Shown here one piece after another: positions 11,463 through 23,900 of a stretch of DNA of 64,000 nt (positions are counted from its first letter, which is position 1; each line of letters begins with the position of its first letter). This DNA is from Callorhinus ursinus (Eukaryota; Chordata; Mammalia; Carnivora; Otariidae). The notes under the pieces are model-generated. The model was given only the letters and a program-made list of their open reading frames with translations. It was not told where the DNA came from and made no database searches. The stretch is from the NCBI RefSeq assembly GCF_003265705.1, contig NW_020312817.1, forward strand, positions 48,985,172 through 49,049,171, written 5' to 3'. A program made the translations under genes and the position numbers.

Positions 11463-11945
11463 GTTTATTTTTTTAATTTTATTATTTCTATTAAGTTTTT
11501 AATTTTAATTCCAGTATAGTTAATATACAGTGTTATATTAGTTTCAGATGTATAATGTAGTGATTCCACAAGTCTATATATTACTCAGTGCTCACCATGC
11601 TAAGGGTTCACCTATGTCACCCATCTCCCCATCCCCTCCCCTCTGGTCACCATCAGTTTCTTCGCTATAGTTAAGAGTCTCTTTCTTGGTTTGTCTCTCC
11701 CTCTCTTTTTCCCTTTGCTCATTTGTTTTGTTTCTCAATTCCACATATGAGTGAAGATGAATGGATAAAGAAGATATGAGACACACACACATACATATAC
11801 ACACACACTGGAATATTGTTTGGCCATAAAAAAAGAAGGAAATATTGCCATTTGCAACGAAATGGGTGGAGCTGAAGAGTAAAATACTAGGTGAAATAAG
11901 TCAATCAGAAAAAGACAATACCATACGTTTATTTTTTTATTTTAA
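11463..11945 (-). mobile_element. Carnivore L1 insertion, minus strand, with 5' inversion
   Basis: 11482-11755 is reverse-oriented L1 3'UTR (ccagtatagttaatatacag through ccacatatgagtgaa). At about 11755 the sequence switches to forward-oriented L1 ORF2 end (gatgaatggataaagaagat, then ggaatattgtttggccataa). Near-identical flanks (gtttatttttttaatttta at 11463 and a one-base-shorter form at 11927) look like the target duplication. This arrangement is the usual result of twin priming. Confidence 0.82.
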
Positions 11946-12289
11946 CCTTAAAAAATGAGTCTGGAGAAGAGCATCAGATTTTATCTACTCAGGCTGTGTA
12001 AAATGCTCATGGATACAGTGGTAAGTTAAAAGAACCCATATTTGTCATCCACATATGTGCTGTGAAGCAAACGTAGGTCAAGTGCATAGTAAGCTTTATG
12101 TAAGTCTATTTCCTTTTTGTCAATATCTTTCATAATGTATTATGATATACTTTTAGAGAATTTAAGTTTTACTAGCTGTAACCTAAGTACTTCATTATAT
12201 TGTCTTCTGCTAGAACTGATTGCCATTTCCACAGCACACAATAATCCCAAATTTGAAACCAGAAGGAAACTTTGTTTAAGGCAGTATAA

Positions 12290-12505
12290 TAATTAGGTTA
12301 GGAACGTGGGTTCTGGAGTTAAATGAGGGATCAACTCCCAGCCACATCACTCTCTAGTTGAGTCATCATGGTCAAGTTATTTAAGCCTCTAAGCTGAACG
12401 GAACATTCCACAGAGAGGTATTAAGAGAAGCAAATAAGGCACATGCTTAGCCCAGTGCCAGGCACATGGGAAGAGTTTGGTGAGTGTTAACTACTGTCAT
12501 CAGTA
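12290..12505 (+). repeat. MIR SINE, plus strand
   Basis: Carries 'ggttctggagttaaatgagg', then 'gtcaagttatttaagcctct' and 'cccagtgccaggcacatggg', a good MIR match over most of its length. Confidence 0.85.
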
Positions 12506-12729
12506 TCAGTCATTGATCCGGATGCATGGGTAGATGACTGGCAGCAGACAGTGTGGTGGGCAGATGCTTAGGCCCAGTTTGCCTGATGAATAATTTGTGC
12601 CAGCTAATTACATAAAAAGGTTTTGTGAAAAGTCTTAGATTGCTGCATTTGCCTTCTGGCTGCATGGTGAACCTCCAGACCTGATCATTAATCATTCAGA
12701 CTCTTTATTAATACATGGATTAAATTAAG

Positions 12730-13625
12730 CACTATTAAAGAAAGACAATCCAATAAAAGAACAGGCAAAAGTTTTGAACATGCACTTCACAAAAGGAAAT
12801 GTCCAAATGACCAATTAATATGTGAGGAGGCACAAAACTTCATTCGTCACCAGTGAAATACAAATTAAAACCATAATGACATCTTACTGCACACCCATTA
12901 GACTAGCAAATGTTAAGAAGTCTGACTCAACTAAGCATTTAGAACTTTTGGTAAAATTAGGAAACAATGAGAACCTTTGTAGACTGCTAGAAGAAGTATA
13001 CATCGATAAAACTATATTGGAAAACATTTTGTAGTATCCAGAAAAGCAGAAGCTGTCCATACACTATAACCCCACAGTTTCGCTCAGGGGTAATTGCCCT
13101 AGAAAAATGCATGCATGTGTGCACCCAAATACAGCTAGCATGTGGTTCATATCAGCATTGTTCTTAATGCCCCAAACTGGAGATATTCCAAATGTCCATC
13201 ATCAGTAGGATGGGTATAAAATTGTGGCACAAGCATGTAAGAGAATACTATATAATTAATACAATGAACAAAATGTAGCTCCATGAAACATGGATGGCTC
13301 TTACAAAGTTTTAAAACAAAATGAACAAAATGAAAGTACATCTTCAAGAGCACATCAAGAGGTGGTAAAACTATAAAAGCAAACAAAGCAGTAGTCACCA
13401 TGAAAGTGAAGACATGATTCTCTCTCATGGGAGGGAAAGGGGTATGATCAAGAAGAAACACTTAGAGGTGCTTCTGAGGGGCTGACACTATTATATTTCT
13501 TGATCTCTGTTGTAGTAGCATGACTGTTGGCTTAAAAATCATTCATAATACCGGATAATTTTGTTCATCCACTTTTTCTGAAATGTATGCTTCATATTTT
13601 TTAATTGTAAATTAAATGGTATTCA
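12730..13625 (+). mobile_element. Old LINE-1 (L1M) 3' region, plus strand
   Basis: Matches the ORF2 C-terminal part and 3'UTR of mid-age mammalian L1s: an 'aacaggcaaaagttttgaac' segment, 'cagtgaaatacaaattaaaa', 'cagcattgttcttaatgccc', and a 3'UTR ending near 'aattaaatggtattcaaatg'. It has many stops and is non-functional. Confidence 0.8.
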
Positions 13626-14179
13626 AATGATTTTGCTTTTACAAGCTCTCAAGAAACTGCTCTCATTGGGAGCAAAAGTTCCCCAAAAGTTCCTTCCTAA
13701 GAAATTACCTTTTGAGGTGTGGAGCTTTGCCTAGAATGATATTATTCACAAGTTTTTACCTTTGAATAAGCCAAAGTATGGATGGACCCCACTTCATTCT
13801 CATGCTTACTTGACCCTGTGAATTTTGCCTTGCTGACTTCTATACTTCAGCCTACCTGGAATTTTCCCAACTGGTCTAAGAGCGTATGGGACAAATGCTG
13901 TCCTTGGAAGGAGTGGCAAACATTAAGGAGAGCATAAGGCCCAGACAGTCTCCACATCTCCCCTCCCCTCTTGCTGCTATTCATAAGCACCCACCTCTGG
14001 GCTATAAAATGTTACCGACAGACTTGGTCACTTTCCTGGAAAATCATTTAAAACTTTATTTTGCATTTTTTAAAATGAGTAAATTATGGAGTCTATGGAA
14101 AATTCCTCTAATTTCTTTAATCATCTGTATGCCCATCATTCATGAAAGGCTCTAACATTTAGATGAATATTCTTCCAGT

Positions 14180-14870
14180 CTCTTATTCTCTCTCTAGGTA
14201 AATACTGTTCTTAGTTTCTTTTGAAGTGTCTTACACAGATACAGGTCAACACAAATATAAGTTGTTTCCCTCTCTGTAAAATAAAATGTAGCTTTTTATG
14301 CACATCATTCTGTATCCTATTTTTAAAATTTGATATATCTTAGCGATATTTCCATATTAATTCATGAAGAGCTTTTCTATTCTTTTTCTCAGCTACACAG
14401 TACTCCAGGCTACAAATGTACAATGTTATTTAACCAATCACACTTTGGGTGGACTTTGGATTATCTTCAGCCTTTTGCTATTACAGAGTGCAGCCATGGA
14501 TAGCCTTCACATATATCATGCAAGGCTATCTATAGCAAAAAAATTCCAAAAATGGAATTGCTGAGTCAAAGATATATAACATTTTAATTTTGGTATTTGC
14601 CTTCCATATGGGATGGTACTAATTTACATTCTCACTAGCAGTGTATGAGAGTCCCTGTTTTTCTACAGCTTTCCCAACAGAGTTCTATATTATCAGGCTT
14701 TTAGATTTTTGCCCATTATAGTTAAAATTGGCATTTCTCTTTTTACGAGTAGGATTGAATATCTTTTCATAATAGGAGTAATTGGTATATACATCTTTTT
14801 ATCTGCTTATTTACCATATTATAAATGATTTCCTGTATCATTAAACTTGTTTCTACAACCTGCTGTGAAT
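14180..14870 (-). mobile_element. Old LINE-1 (L1M) 3' region, minus strand
   Basis: Reverse-oriented L1 ORF2/3'UTR sequence: 'gctacacagtactccaggct', 'aatggaattgctgagtcaaa' and 'tcactagcagtgtatgagag' are the well-known reverse L1 landmarks. Decayed. Confidence 0.8.
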
Positions 14871-14915
14871 ATATACATATACACATATGTTTATGTATTC
14901 ATAATTAATAATTTT

Positions 14916-15103
14916 GGGGGCACTTGGTTGGCGCGGTTGGTTGAGTTTCCAACTCTAGAGTTCTCTCAAGTCATGGTGTCGGGGTCGTGTAGATCCAGTC
15001 CCGTGTCAGGCTCCGCACTCAGTGGGAAGTCTTCTTGAGATTCTTTCCCTCTCCCTCTGCTCTTACACTCTCTCTCTCAAATAAATAAATAGATCTTTAG
15101 AAA
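14916..15103 (+). mobile_element. Older CAN-SINE, plus strand
   Basis: A diverged SINEC: 'gggggcacttggttggcgcg', 'caagtcatggtgtcggggtc', 'gtcaggctccgcactcagtg', then a CT-rich run and 'caaataaataaatagatctt'. AT-rich flanks containing aattaat on both sides fit an eroded target duplication. Confidence 0.88.
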
Positions 15104-17239
15104 AATTAATGACAATTTTGTTAACTAATCTGCTCTTTGAAAATTGATTACTCCAGTGGGTTCTTTCAGCTGACCTAAGATAAAATTCCAAGCTTTAAAA
15201 GAAGCTGCTTCTAGCTATATCCTTAGATCCCTGTGGGGACTGCTTCAGTGCCTTCTGCCATCCCCTGCTTATGTTTACGGTGCACGGTTATAGAAAATAT
15301 CCTAATGTTGTAACATTCATGAACGTGAAGATGTGGGCTCGTTATTAATGCAGTAATATCATCATCCATAATTGAGTGTTTGCCACAATTTGCAAGCTGG
15401 TGAACTGTGACACTGCTCAGGAAGTCCTATGAAGGGGGAGTGCATTGACTGGTTTCATGGGTGACCAAAAGTGACTCCTCCTGGTGGAGAAAAATACATA
15501 TGAGAGGATGAGGAAAGTAAAAAAGAAACATTTGGCTTTGAAAAATACATCAACCTCCCTGTTCTACTAAAATGAGGAGGAATGTGCCATAGCTTTCAAA
15601 GTTATTCAGAGCCAAGCCCACTCTGGAGGATGCTGTACAGGCTGTCAAGTTGCAGTGGTCCCAGAGGGTTCCAGGGCAATGCCCCTGAGGACAAGGAAGA
15701 TGAAGGAGCCAACATTTCTTCATCAGAGGGCCCATCACCAAGGCCAAGAAAAAGTCTGTAATGAGGATGAAAAATGAGAAAGACATCCAAATGAATGAGA
15801 TTTAGACAGTGGAGGAATTTCAGTTTTCCTGAATCATTTATTAATATTGGTTATATATCATTTTCTATTAATTAAACTTCTATGTACCTAACTTCGCAGT
15901 AGAGCTGTAGCAAGAAGTAAGACATACCTATTCTGAATTCCAAATACTACCAATTTTTCTGGGAAAGGAGTCTATGCCAGAAAACAGCATCATTCGTGAC
16001 TTTAATTACCTGGAAATTTTGTGGATGTGAATATGAATGTGTATATATGTGTATCTAATATAATTCTCTGTAAGTACCAGTTGTAAGAAAGACTATAAAA
16101 ATATGTGTTGTTATTTTTTGCAGCATTTTGTCTTTTATATTTTACAGCCCATCATCAGAAATTAGCTGAAATTTTATATTTATACATATCTTTTCATTAA
16201 TATTAATGAAAATTGAAAATCAGCTAATTGACAGAGTATGAGGGGAAAGGGAATATCAGAAAATGTACCTGGAGCATTATTTCTCAAATTTTCCCCCTTC
16301 TTGATTATTTCACAAATAAACAAAAGAAAAGAAATGTGGATCCTTGGCCAAGGGGGTGTCAGCATATTTGTGTTTCCAGGACTGATGGTTTATGCTAGCT
16401 GTTATGATTAATCTCCTCCTCTGACACTGCTACATTTATAGATACAGCCCAGGGCCCCCGGTATTGTCTCGGCTATTGATGAAAACCAGTTAAGCCAAGA
16501 ATGAAAAGTACATTGACACTTCAGGGAAAGATGATTGCATAAAAACAATCCCTTAACCTTAACTCCCAGAAAGAAATTAGAGTGAGCAAAGTAAAAAAGG
16601 AGAAGGAGGAAACTTTAAAAAAAAAAAAAAAGCCTACATTAATACAGAAACTAAGAAGGTTGCCATACAAATGCCAGAAATTTCACTCCATTTCCGGTAG
16701 ATACTGTGCAGATAGAGCCAAAGAAGAGGCAGCCACCACCAAGGACTGTCATAGACAAGACATAAAATAGCAGCCCCTAATTCTGAGGGGAAAGTGTAAG
16801 CCTGAGAAAGATGGGATCCCCTAGTTTGAGGTTCTTTTGGGCTGCCATAATCAGCTTCCAGAGGTAGCTGCTCTTAGACTGGGCACAAGGTGCACCCAGG
16901 CCACAGAGCGTAATTGACAGTAAGATAAAAATGATGATTTCCTACAAAATTGTGAATATCAAATTGACACAGCTTGAGGGGAGAGGAATGAAAATACTGT
17001 TCAAGAACTCCATTTATGAAAGGCACTGGGACCAAAATTTGTGCAGAGAAATTCTTTCAAATACCCTATAAGCTCTTCAAGAGTTCAAAACCATATGGAG
17101 TACTTGCTAAGTTATTATACACCCTTGGCACAATATAATTGTAAAAAACTAACAGAACCCAGAACTCCAAAAACAAACCTTCAGGCCAATTCCATTTACA
17201 AACATATATGTACACATCCTAATTAAAAGCCACCAAAAA

Positions 17240-18110
17240 AATCAAAATGATTTTAAAATAGCAATGGTTTGTTTTTGAGCATGACTTTTTCCAGCAAATA
17301 AGGTTAGTAAATTATCAGGAAATCTGTTATATTTCATTTAATTAATTGGTCAAAGGAAAACATCATATATTTGTTTCAATAAATGTCAAAATAAATTTGT
17401 TAAAATATAATATCTATTAAAGAAAAAAGTAGCTTATATCAGCAATAATCCTTGAGAAAATAAACGTATAACAGATCTCCTTGACAGCAGAAACAAAATT
17501 AAAACACTTTGAATATTTAAGAAATAAGAGTTATATGAAGAAAATTAAAGCATTATGCTATTTTAGACTTTACTGAATAGCATAAGAGAATATTTGAGAA
17601 ATACATTTCACTTGATTCAAACTCTGGGAATTTATCTAAGGTTCATATAGGAAACAGTCTCCTTTCTATCTCTTTTTTTCCTATTTGTACACCAGTATTC
17701 ATAACAGCATTATTCACGGTAGTCAAAAGGTGGAAACACCCTTCTATCTTTCTATAATTGCTATCAGTTCTCCACAAACTTGCCACAAGCATGTTTAGGT
17801 AACTGATAAAGCAAGTCATTTAAAAAGAATAAATGGATAAAAATCGTTCAAGAAAATATTGAACAAGAAGAATTAATTTTGGTATCAGCAAAATAATGAA
17901 AAACAATGATAAGAAGTGACTCGCTCTTCCAGATATGAAAATATCATTTCTGGGGATAGAATTAATCAGTAAAAAAACAGAACAGAAATCATACACCTGT
18001 ACACACACACAGAAACCCAAGACTATAAATGTTGTGTTTAGTATATGCTACAGATGGCATGTCTAATCTGTAAGGATTATTCTGTAAACTTGGAGGGAAA
18101 CCTGATCAAC
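17240..18110 (+). mobile_element. Ancient LINE-1 ORF2 fragments, plus strand
   Basis: Strongly diverged L1 ORF2. The 'gtcaaaggaaaacatcatat' and 'caataaatgtcaaaataaa' stretches correspond to the RT region, 'attcataacagcattattca' to the C-terminal region, and 17920-18110 to the 'gacatat..aatggaacagaa' region. The order is not fully collinear, so more than one insertion or internal rearrangement is likely. Confidence 0.55.
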
Positions 18111-18229
18111 CAAAATTTTGTAGAATTCTCTAACTCAAATGATTTTATATATGCATAAGCCACCACTGCCTGCAGCTTGGAGAGTCACAATATATATTAA
18201 CACACTGAAGCCTCTGAGAGGCTTTCCAT

Positions 18230-18640
18230 TCAAAAATGTTCTAAATTTATTTTCATAGGAAATATATTCATGTGGTTTAAAAAAACAGTGTAAAAGGGTA
18301 ATCAGGAAAATATTTCTCCCTCTAGCCACTGTTCTTACTTTCTGGTGAGCTTGTTAAAGTTTCCTTTATGCTTATCTTAAAAAGTTTGTGTATGTGATCT
18401 TACTGTTCTCTTTCTTACACAAAATAGGTAATACACCCTGTTCTTGTTTTTCCATTAACAACTTATCTCAGATGTCCTTTCTCACCATATGGAGCAAGCA
18501 TTCTCATTTTTTTTTACAGATGCATAGTATTCCTCTTTATGGAAAAACATCATTTATTTATCTGGTATGATTTCAATGTATATTTGAACTGTTCCTACTG
18601 TTTAGCTACTTCAAATTATATTGCAATGAATAGGCTCCCC
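18230..18640 (-). mobile_element. Old LINE-1 3' fragment, minus strand
   Basis: 'gatgcatagtattcctcttt', 'catttatttatctggtatga' and 'aattatattgcaatgaatag' are reverse L1 3' landmarks. Ends near a C homopolymer at 18638-18646. Confidence 0.65.
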
Positions 18641-18759
18641 CCCCCGATTAAGTATTATAGTAAAGAAACCCGACAGTTTTGCTTAAACCTTATGTTTCCC
18701 AAGTTGATCATAAAATCCTTCTTTTGATTAATCCCATCAACATCCCACAGAACTTTTGT

Positions 18760-19239
18760 CCATAAAACATATTCTGGGGAAACTCTGGGCTAATTGTAAA
18801 GCTGTATTCCTTCCTCACAACTTAAGACCAATATAAATTCCATGTAAGTTGAGATGGAAAAGAGACTTTCCCAACACCAAAGGCAAATCCACAATGGAAG
18901 AGATTTCTGGTTTGAATACAGATATAAAGATATAGATATATTTCTTAAATTCTGTATATCAAAGAAAGCCCATGAAAATACAGTGTATGAGACAAACCAC
19001 CAGTATCATTAACATAGAGAAGCTCTTACTAATCAATAAGAATAAAGGGTATTTTTAAATCAAAACACTAACAGTGCATAAAAGAATATGAAAAACTGTA
19101 TTCTGGTAAGAGATACAATGATCTCTTTATTTGATTGGCCCACACTAAACTTAATGAAAATGCTAAGTATTAACAAGGTTATAGGGAAGATGAGCACTGT
19201 CTTCAGGAAGACAGTTTGACAATATCAATCAAGATTCTT
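18760..19239 (+). mobile_element. Old LINE-1 ORF2 fragment, plus strand (left half of an L1 split by a younger L1)
   Basis: Diverged ORF2 C-terminal sequence ('aagaccaatataaattccat' to 'acagtttgacaatatc'). It resumes at 19724 after the younger insertion at 19256-19707. Confidence 0.6.
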
Positions 19240-19255
19240 AAGTATACACTTGATT

Positions 19256-19707
19256 GTTTCTTAAATTCCACATATGAGTGAAATCCTATGGTATTTTTCT
19301 GTCTCTGACTTATTTCACTTAGCATTATACCCTCTAACTCCATCCATGTTGTTACAAATGGCAAGATTTCATTCTTTTTTAGTTGAATAACCTTCATTAT
19401 GTATATATCTATATATATTTGTATATATGACATCTTCTTTCATCAATGGATGGACACTTGGGAGCAAAGGGAGAGAGAGAAAGAGAAACCAAGAAACAGA
19501 TTCTTAACTATAGAGAACAAACTGATGGTTACCAGAGGGGCAGGGGTGGGGGGGTGGGTTTATTTGGTGATGGGGATCAGGGAGTGCACCTGTTGTGATG
19601 AGCACCAGATGATGTATGGAATTGTGGAATCACCATATTGTACACCTGCAACTAATGTAACACTGTATGTTAACTAACTGGAATTAAAATTAAAACTTTA
19701 GAAAATT
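19256..19707 (+). mobile_element. Carnivore L1 insertion, plus strand, with 5' inversion
   Basis: 19256-19462 is the reverse-oriented L1 end region (cttaaattccacatatgagt to ggatggacacttggg). From about 19463 the sequence runs forward through the L1 3'UTR (ggttaccagaggggcagggg, tgtacacctgcaactaatgt) to an A-rich end at 19707. Near-perfect 16-bp flanks (aagtatacacttgatt at 19240 and aaatatacacttgatt at 19708) are the target duplication. It sits inside an older plus-strand L1. Confidence 0.9.
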
Positions 19708-19723
19708 AAATATACACTTGATT

Positions 19724-20010
19724 TGGAACAGCACTTATGCTCTTAGAAGGTCAAGAGGACAAGAATGGATATGCAAGATATTGATATCAGCATGATTTAT
19801 AAGTTTGTAAAATTAGAAGCAAATGCCCAATCACAGATGACTGAATAAATCATTAATAGATCATCCACACAAAGAAAAACTATGCAGCCATTAAAAATAA
19901 CATTGTATAAGCATATTAATTAACATGAAAATATATTCATTATCTTCTGATCAGTAAATAAAATGGGTTTCAAAGTAATATGTATAGTGTAGTACCATTT
20001 CTGTGATTTT
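19724..20010 (+). mobile_element. Old LINE-1 fragment, plus strand (right half of split L1)
   Basis: Continues the ORF2 end/3'UTR of the element at 18760-19239: 'gaccaagcc..'-type decay, then 'aaactatgcagccattaaaa' and 'gtagtaccatttctgtg', both typical of L1 3' regions. Confidence 0.6.
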
Positions 20011-20199
20011 TTGTTAAATTTTTTATTTTTGCTTATCTGAAATTTAAATTTCTTCAAACTAAATACAAATTATTACCTGCACTGCATTTTAAAATTCAGG
20101 AATGGAATTTTTAAGGCATCCACTTCTAGAATAAAAATATTATCACTGGATAAAATCACTAGGGTAACTATAAATGAAAAAAAAAGAATATTTTAGCAC

Positions 20200-20690
20200 C
20201 TGAAAAATGGTTTGGCTAATTATATAGTTATTAGACCAGAATCATTTTCTTCTAAATTCTTTAGACATTGTTCTGTGGTCTTCTGGCATATAGTTTTACA
20301 AAGAAATCTGATGCCATCTGATTTTTTTCCATTTTAGATAATTTGTATTTTCTACCTCCATACATTTAAGGTTTTTCTTTGTTTATGTAAAAAAAAACAG
20401 AAAAATATGTATATATAGAGGTTTGTATTGTATTTACCTATCATTGCTGAGAGCTTCCAATCTCATGTTCAGGGACATTTTCTTTATTAAAATTTCTTTA
20501 ATTACCTACTCTCTGCTCTGCTCTCCTTTTCAGAATGAATGTTATGTATAAATTGCTAGCAGTCTTTATGTCCCTTACTATTTTACTAATCTTGGTCATT
20601 TCTTTCATCTTTTTTTTCTGATGAATTCTCAAGCATTTCCGATAAAACTGTGAGATCAAGAGATTATCTGCTCTTCACTGCTTCTGTTGC
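20200..20690 (-). mobile_element. Probable old L1-like sequence, minus strand
   Basis: T-rich sequence with 'ttctgtggtcttctggcata' and 'aatctgatgccatctgattt', which resembles reverse-oriented old L1 or other retroelement internal sequence. The family is uncertain. It is the host sequence into which the nested L1 block at 20687-29960 inserted. Confidence 0.35.
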
Positions 20691-20987
20691 ATTTTTTAAT
20701 TTTTTTAAATTTAATTTAATTTTATTATGTTAGTCACCATACAGTACATCATTAGTTTTTGATGTAGTGTTCCATGATTCATTGTTTTCATATAACACCC
20801 AGTGCTCCATGCAGTACATGCCCTCCTTAATACCCATCACTGGACTAACCCATCCCCCACCCCATCCCTTCTAAAACTCTCTATTTGTTTCTCGGAATCC
20901 ATAGTCTCTCATGGTTCGTCTCCCCCTCCGATTTTCCCCCACTTCATTTTTCCCTTCTCCTGATGTCCTCCATGCTATTCCTTATGT

Positions 20988-23900
20988 TCAACAAATAAGT
21001 AAAATCATATGATAATTGGCTTTGTCTACTTGACTTATTTCATTTAGCATAATCTCCTCCAGTCCCATCCATGTTGTTGTAAAAGTTGGGTATTCATCCT
21101 TTCTAATGGCTGAGTAATATTCCATTGTATATATGGACCACATCTTCTTTATCCATTCATCTGTTGAAGGGCATCTCTGCTCTTTCCACAGTTTGGCTAT
21201 TGCGGACATTGCTGCTATGAACATTGGGGTGCATATGGTCCTTCTTTTCACTACATCTGTGTCTTTGGGATAAATACCCAGTAGTGCAATTGCTGGGTCA
21301 TACGGTAGCTCTATTTTTAATTTTCTGAGGCACCTCAACACTGTTTTCCAAAGTGGCTGTACCAACTTGCATTCCCACCAACAGTGTAAGAGGGTTCCCC
21401 TTTCTCTACAACATCTCCAACATTTGTTGTTTCTTGCCTTGTCAATTTTCGCCATTCTAACTGGTGTAAGGTGGTATCTCATTGTGGTTTTGATTTGAAT
21501 TTCCCTGATGGCTAATGATGATGAACATTTTTTCATGTGCCTATTAGCCATTTGTATGTCTTCTTCGGAGAAGTGACTGTTCATGTCTTCTGCCCATTTT
21601 CTGACTTGATTATTTGTTTTTAGGGTGTTGAGTTTGAGAAGTTCTTTATAGATCTTGGATACCAGCCCTTTATCTGTAGTGTCATTTGCAAATATCTTCT
21701 CCCATTCAGTGGGTTGCCTCTTTGTTTTGTTGACTGTTTCCTTTGCTGTGCAGAAACTTTTGGTCTTGATGAAGTCCCAAAAGTTCATTTTTGCTTCTGT
21801 TTCACTAGCTTTTGGAGATGTATCTTGAAAGAAGTTGCTGTGGCTGATGTCGAAGAGGTTACTGCCTATGTTCTCCTTTAGGATTTTGATGGATTCCTGT
21901 CTCACATCGAGGTCTTCCATCCATTTTGAGTTTATCTTTGTATATGGTGTTAGAAAATGGTCACGTTTCATTCTTCTGTATATAGCTGTCCAATTATCCC
22001 AGCATCATTTATTGAAGAGACTGTCTTTTTTCCATTGCATATTTTTCCCTGCTTTGTCGAAGATTATTTGACCATAGAGTTGAGGGTCCATATCTGGGCT
22101 CTCTATTCTGTTCCATTGGTGTATATGTCTGCTTTTGTGCCAGTACCATGCTGTCTTGGTGATCACTGCTTTGTAATATAGCTTGAAATCAGGCAACGTG
22201 ATGCCCCCAGCTTTGTTTTTCTTTTTCAACATTTCCTTGGCGATTCAGGGTCTTTTCTGATTCCATACAAATTTTAGGATTATTTGTTCCAGCACTTTGA
22301 AAAATGTCATTGGAATTTTGATCGGGATGGCACTGAAGGTATAGATTGCTCTGGGTAGCATAGACATTTTAACAATGTTTATTCTTCCGATCCATGAGCG
22401 TGGAATGTTTTTCCATCTTTTTGTGTCTTCTTCAATTTCTTTCATGAGTGTTCTGTAGTTCCTAGAGTATAGACCCTTTACCTCTTTGATTAGGTTTATT
22501 CCAAGGTATCTTATGGTTTTTGGTGCTGTTGTAAACGAAATCGATCTCTAATTTCTCTTTCTACAGTTGCATTGTTAGTGTATAAGAAAGCAACTGATTT
22601 CTGTGCATTGATTTTGTATTCTGCCACCTTACTGAATTGCTGTATGAGTTCTAGGAATTAGGGGGTGGAGTCTTTTGGATTTTCCACATAAAGTATCATG
22701 TCATCTGCAAAGAGAGAGAGTTTGACTTCTTCTTTGCCAATTTGAATACCTTTTATTTCTTTTTGTTGTCTGATTGTTGTTGCTAGGACTTCTAGTACCG
22801 TGTTGAACAATAGTGGCGAGAGTTGGCATCCTTGACGTGTTCCTGATCTTAAGGGAAAGGTTCTCATCTTTTCCCCATTGAGGATGATATTCACTGTGGG
22901 TTTTTCATAGATGGATTTTATGAACTTGAGGAATGTTCCCCCTATCCCTATACTCTGAAGAGTTTTAATCAGGAAAGAATGATGTATTTTGTCAAATGCT
23001 TTTTCTGCATCAATTGAGAGGACCATATGGGTCTTTTCTCTGCTCATATTAATGTAGTCTATCACATTGATTGATTTGTGAATGTTGAACCACCCTTGCA
23101 ACCTGGGGATAAATCCCATTTGGTCATGGTGGATGATCTTTTTAATGTATTTTTGGATCCTGTTAACTAGGATTTTGTTGAGGATTTTGGAATCCATATT
23201 CATCAGGGATATCAGTCTGAAATTCTCCTTTTTGACGGGGTCTTTTCCTGGTTTGGGGAATAAGGTAATGCTGGCCTCATAGAATGAGTCTGGAAGCTTT
23301 CCTTCTGTTCCTATTTTTTGAAACAGCTTCAGGAGAATAGGTATTATTTCTTCTTTGAATGTTGGTAGAATTCCCCAGGGAACCCATCAGGCCCTGGACT
23401 CTTGTTTTTTGGGAGGTTTTTGATCACTGCTTCAATTTCATTACTGGTTATTGGCCTATTCAGGTTGTCTGTCTCTTCCCGTTTCAGTCTTGGTAGTTTA
23501 TAGGTTTCCAGGAAGGCACCCATTTCTTCCAGGTTGCTTAATTTATTGGCATATAGTTGTTGATAATAATTTCTAATAATTGTTTCTATTTCCTTTGTGT
23601 TAGTCGTGATCTCTGCCCTTTCATTCATAATTGTATTAATTTGGGTACTTTCTCTTTTCTTTTGGATAAGTCTGACCTCTGGTTTATTGATCTTACTAAT
23701 TCTTTCAAAAAACCAGCTTCTAGTTTCGTTGATCTGATCTACTGTGTTTCTGATTTCTAATTCATTGATCTCTGCTCTAATCTTAATTATTTCTCTTCTA
23801 ATGCATGGCTTAGGCATCGTTTGTTGCTTTTTCTCTAGTTCTTTAAGGTATAAAGTTAGTTGGTGAATTCAGGATTTTTCTATTTGTTTGAGTGAGGCTT

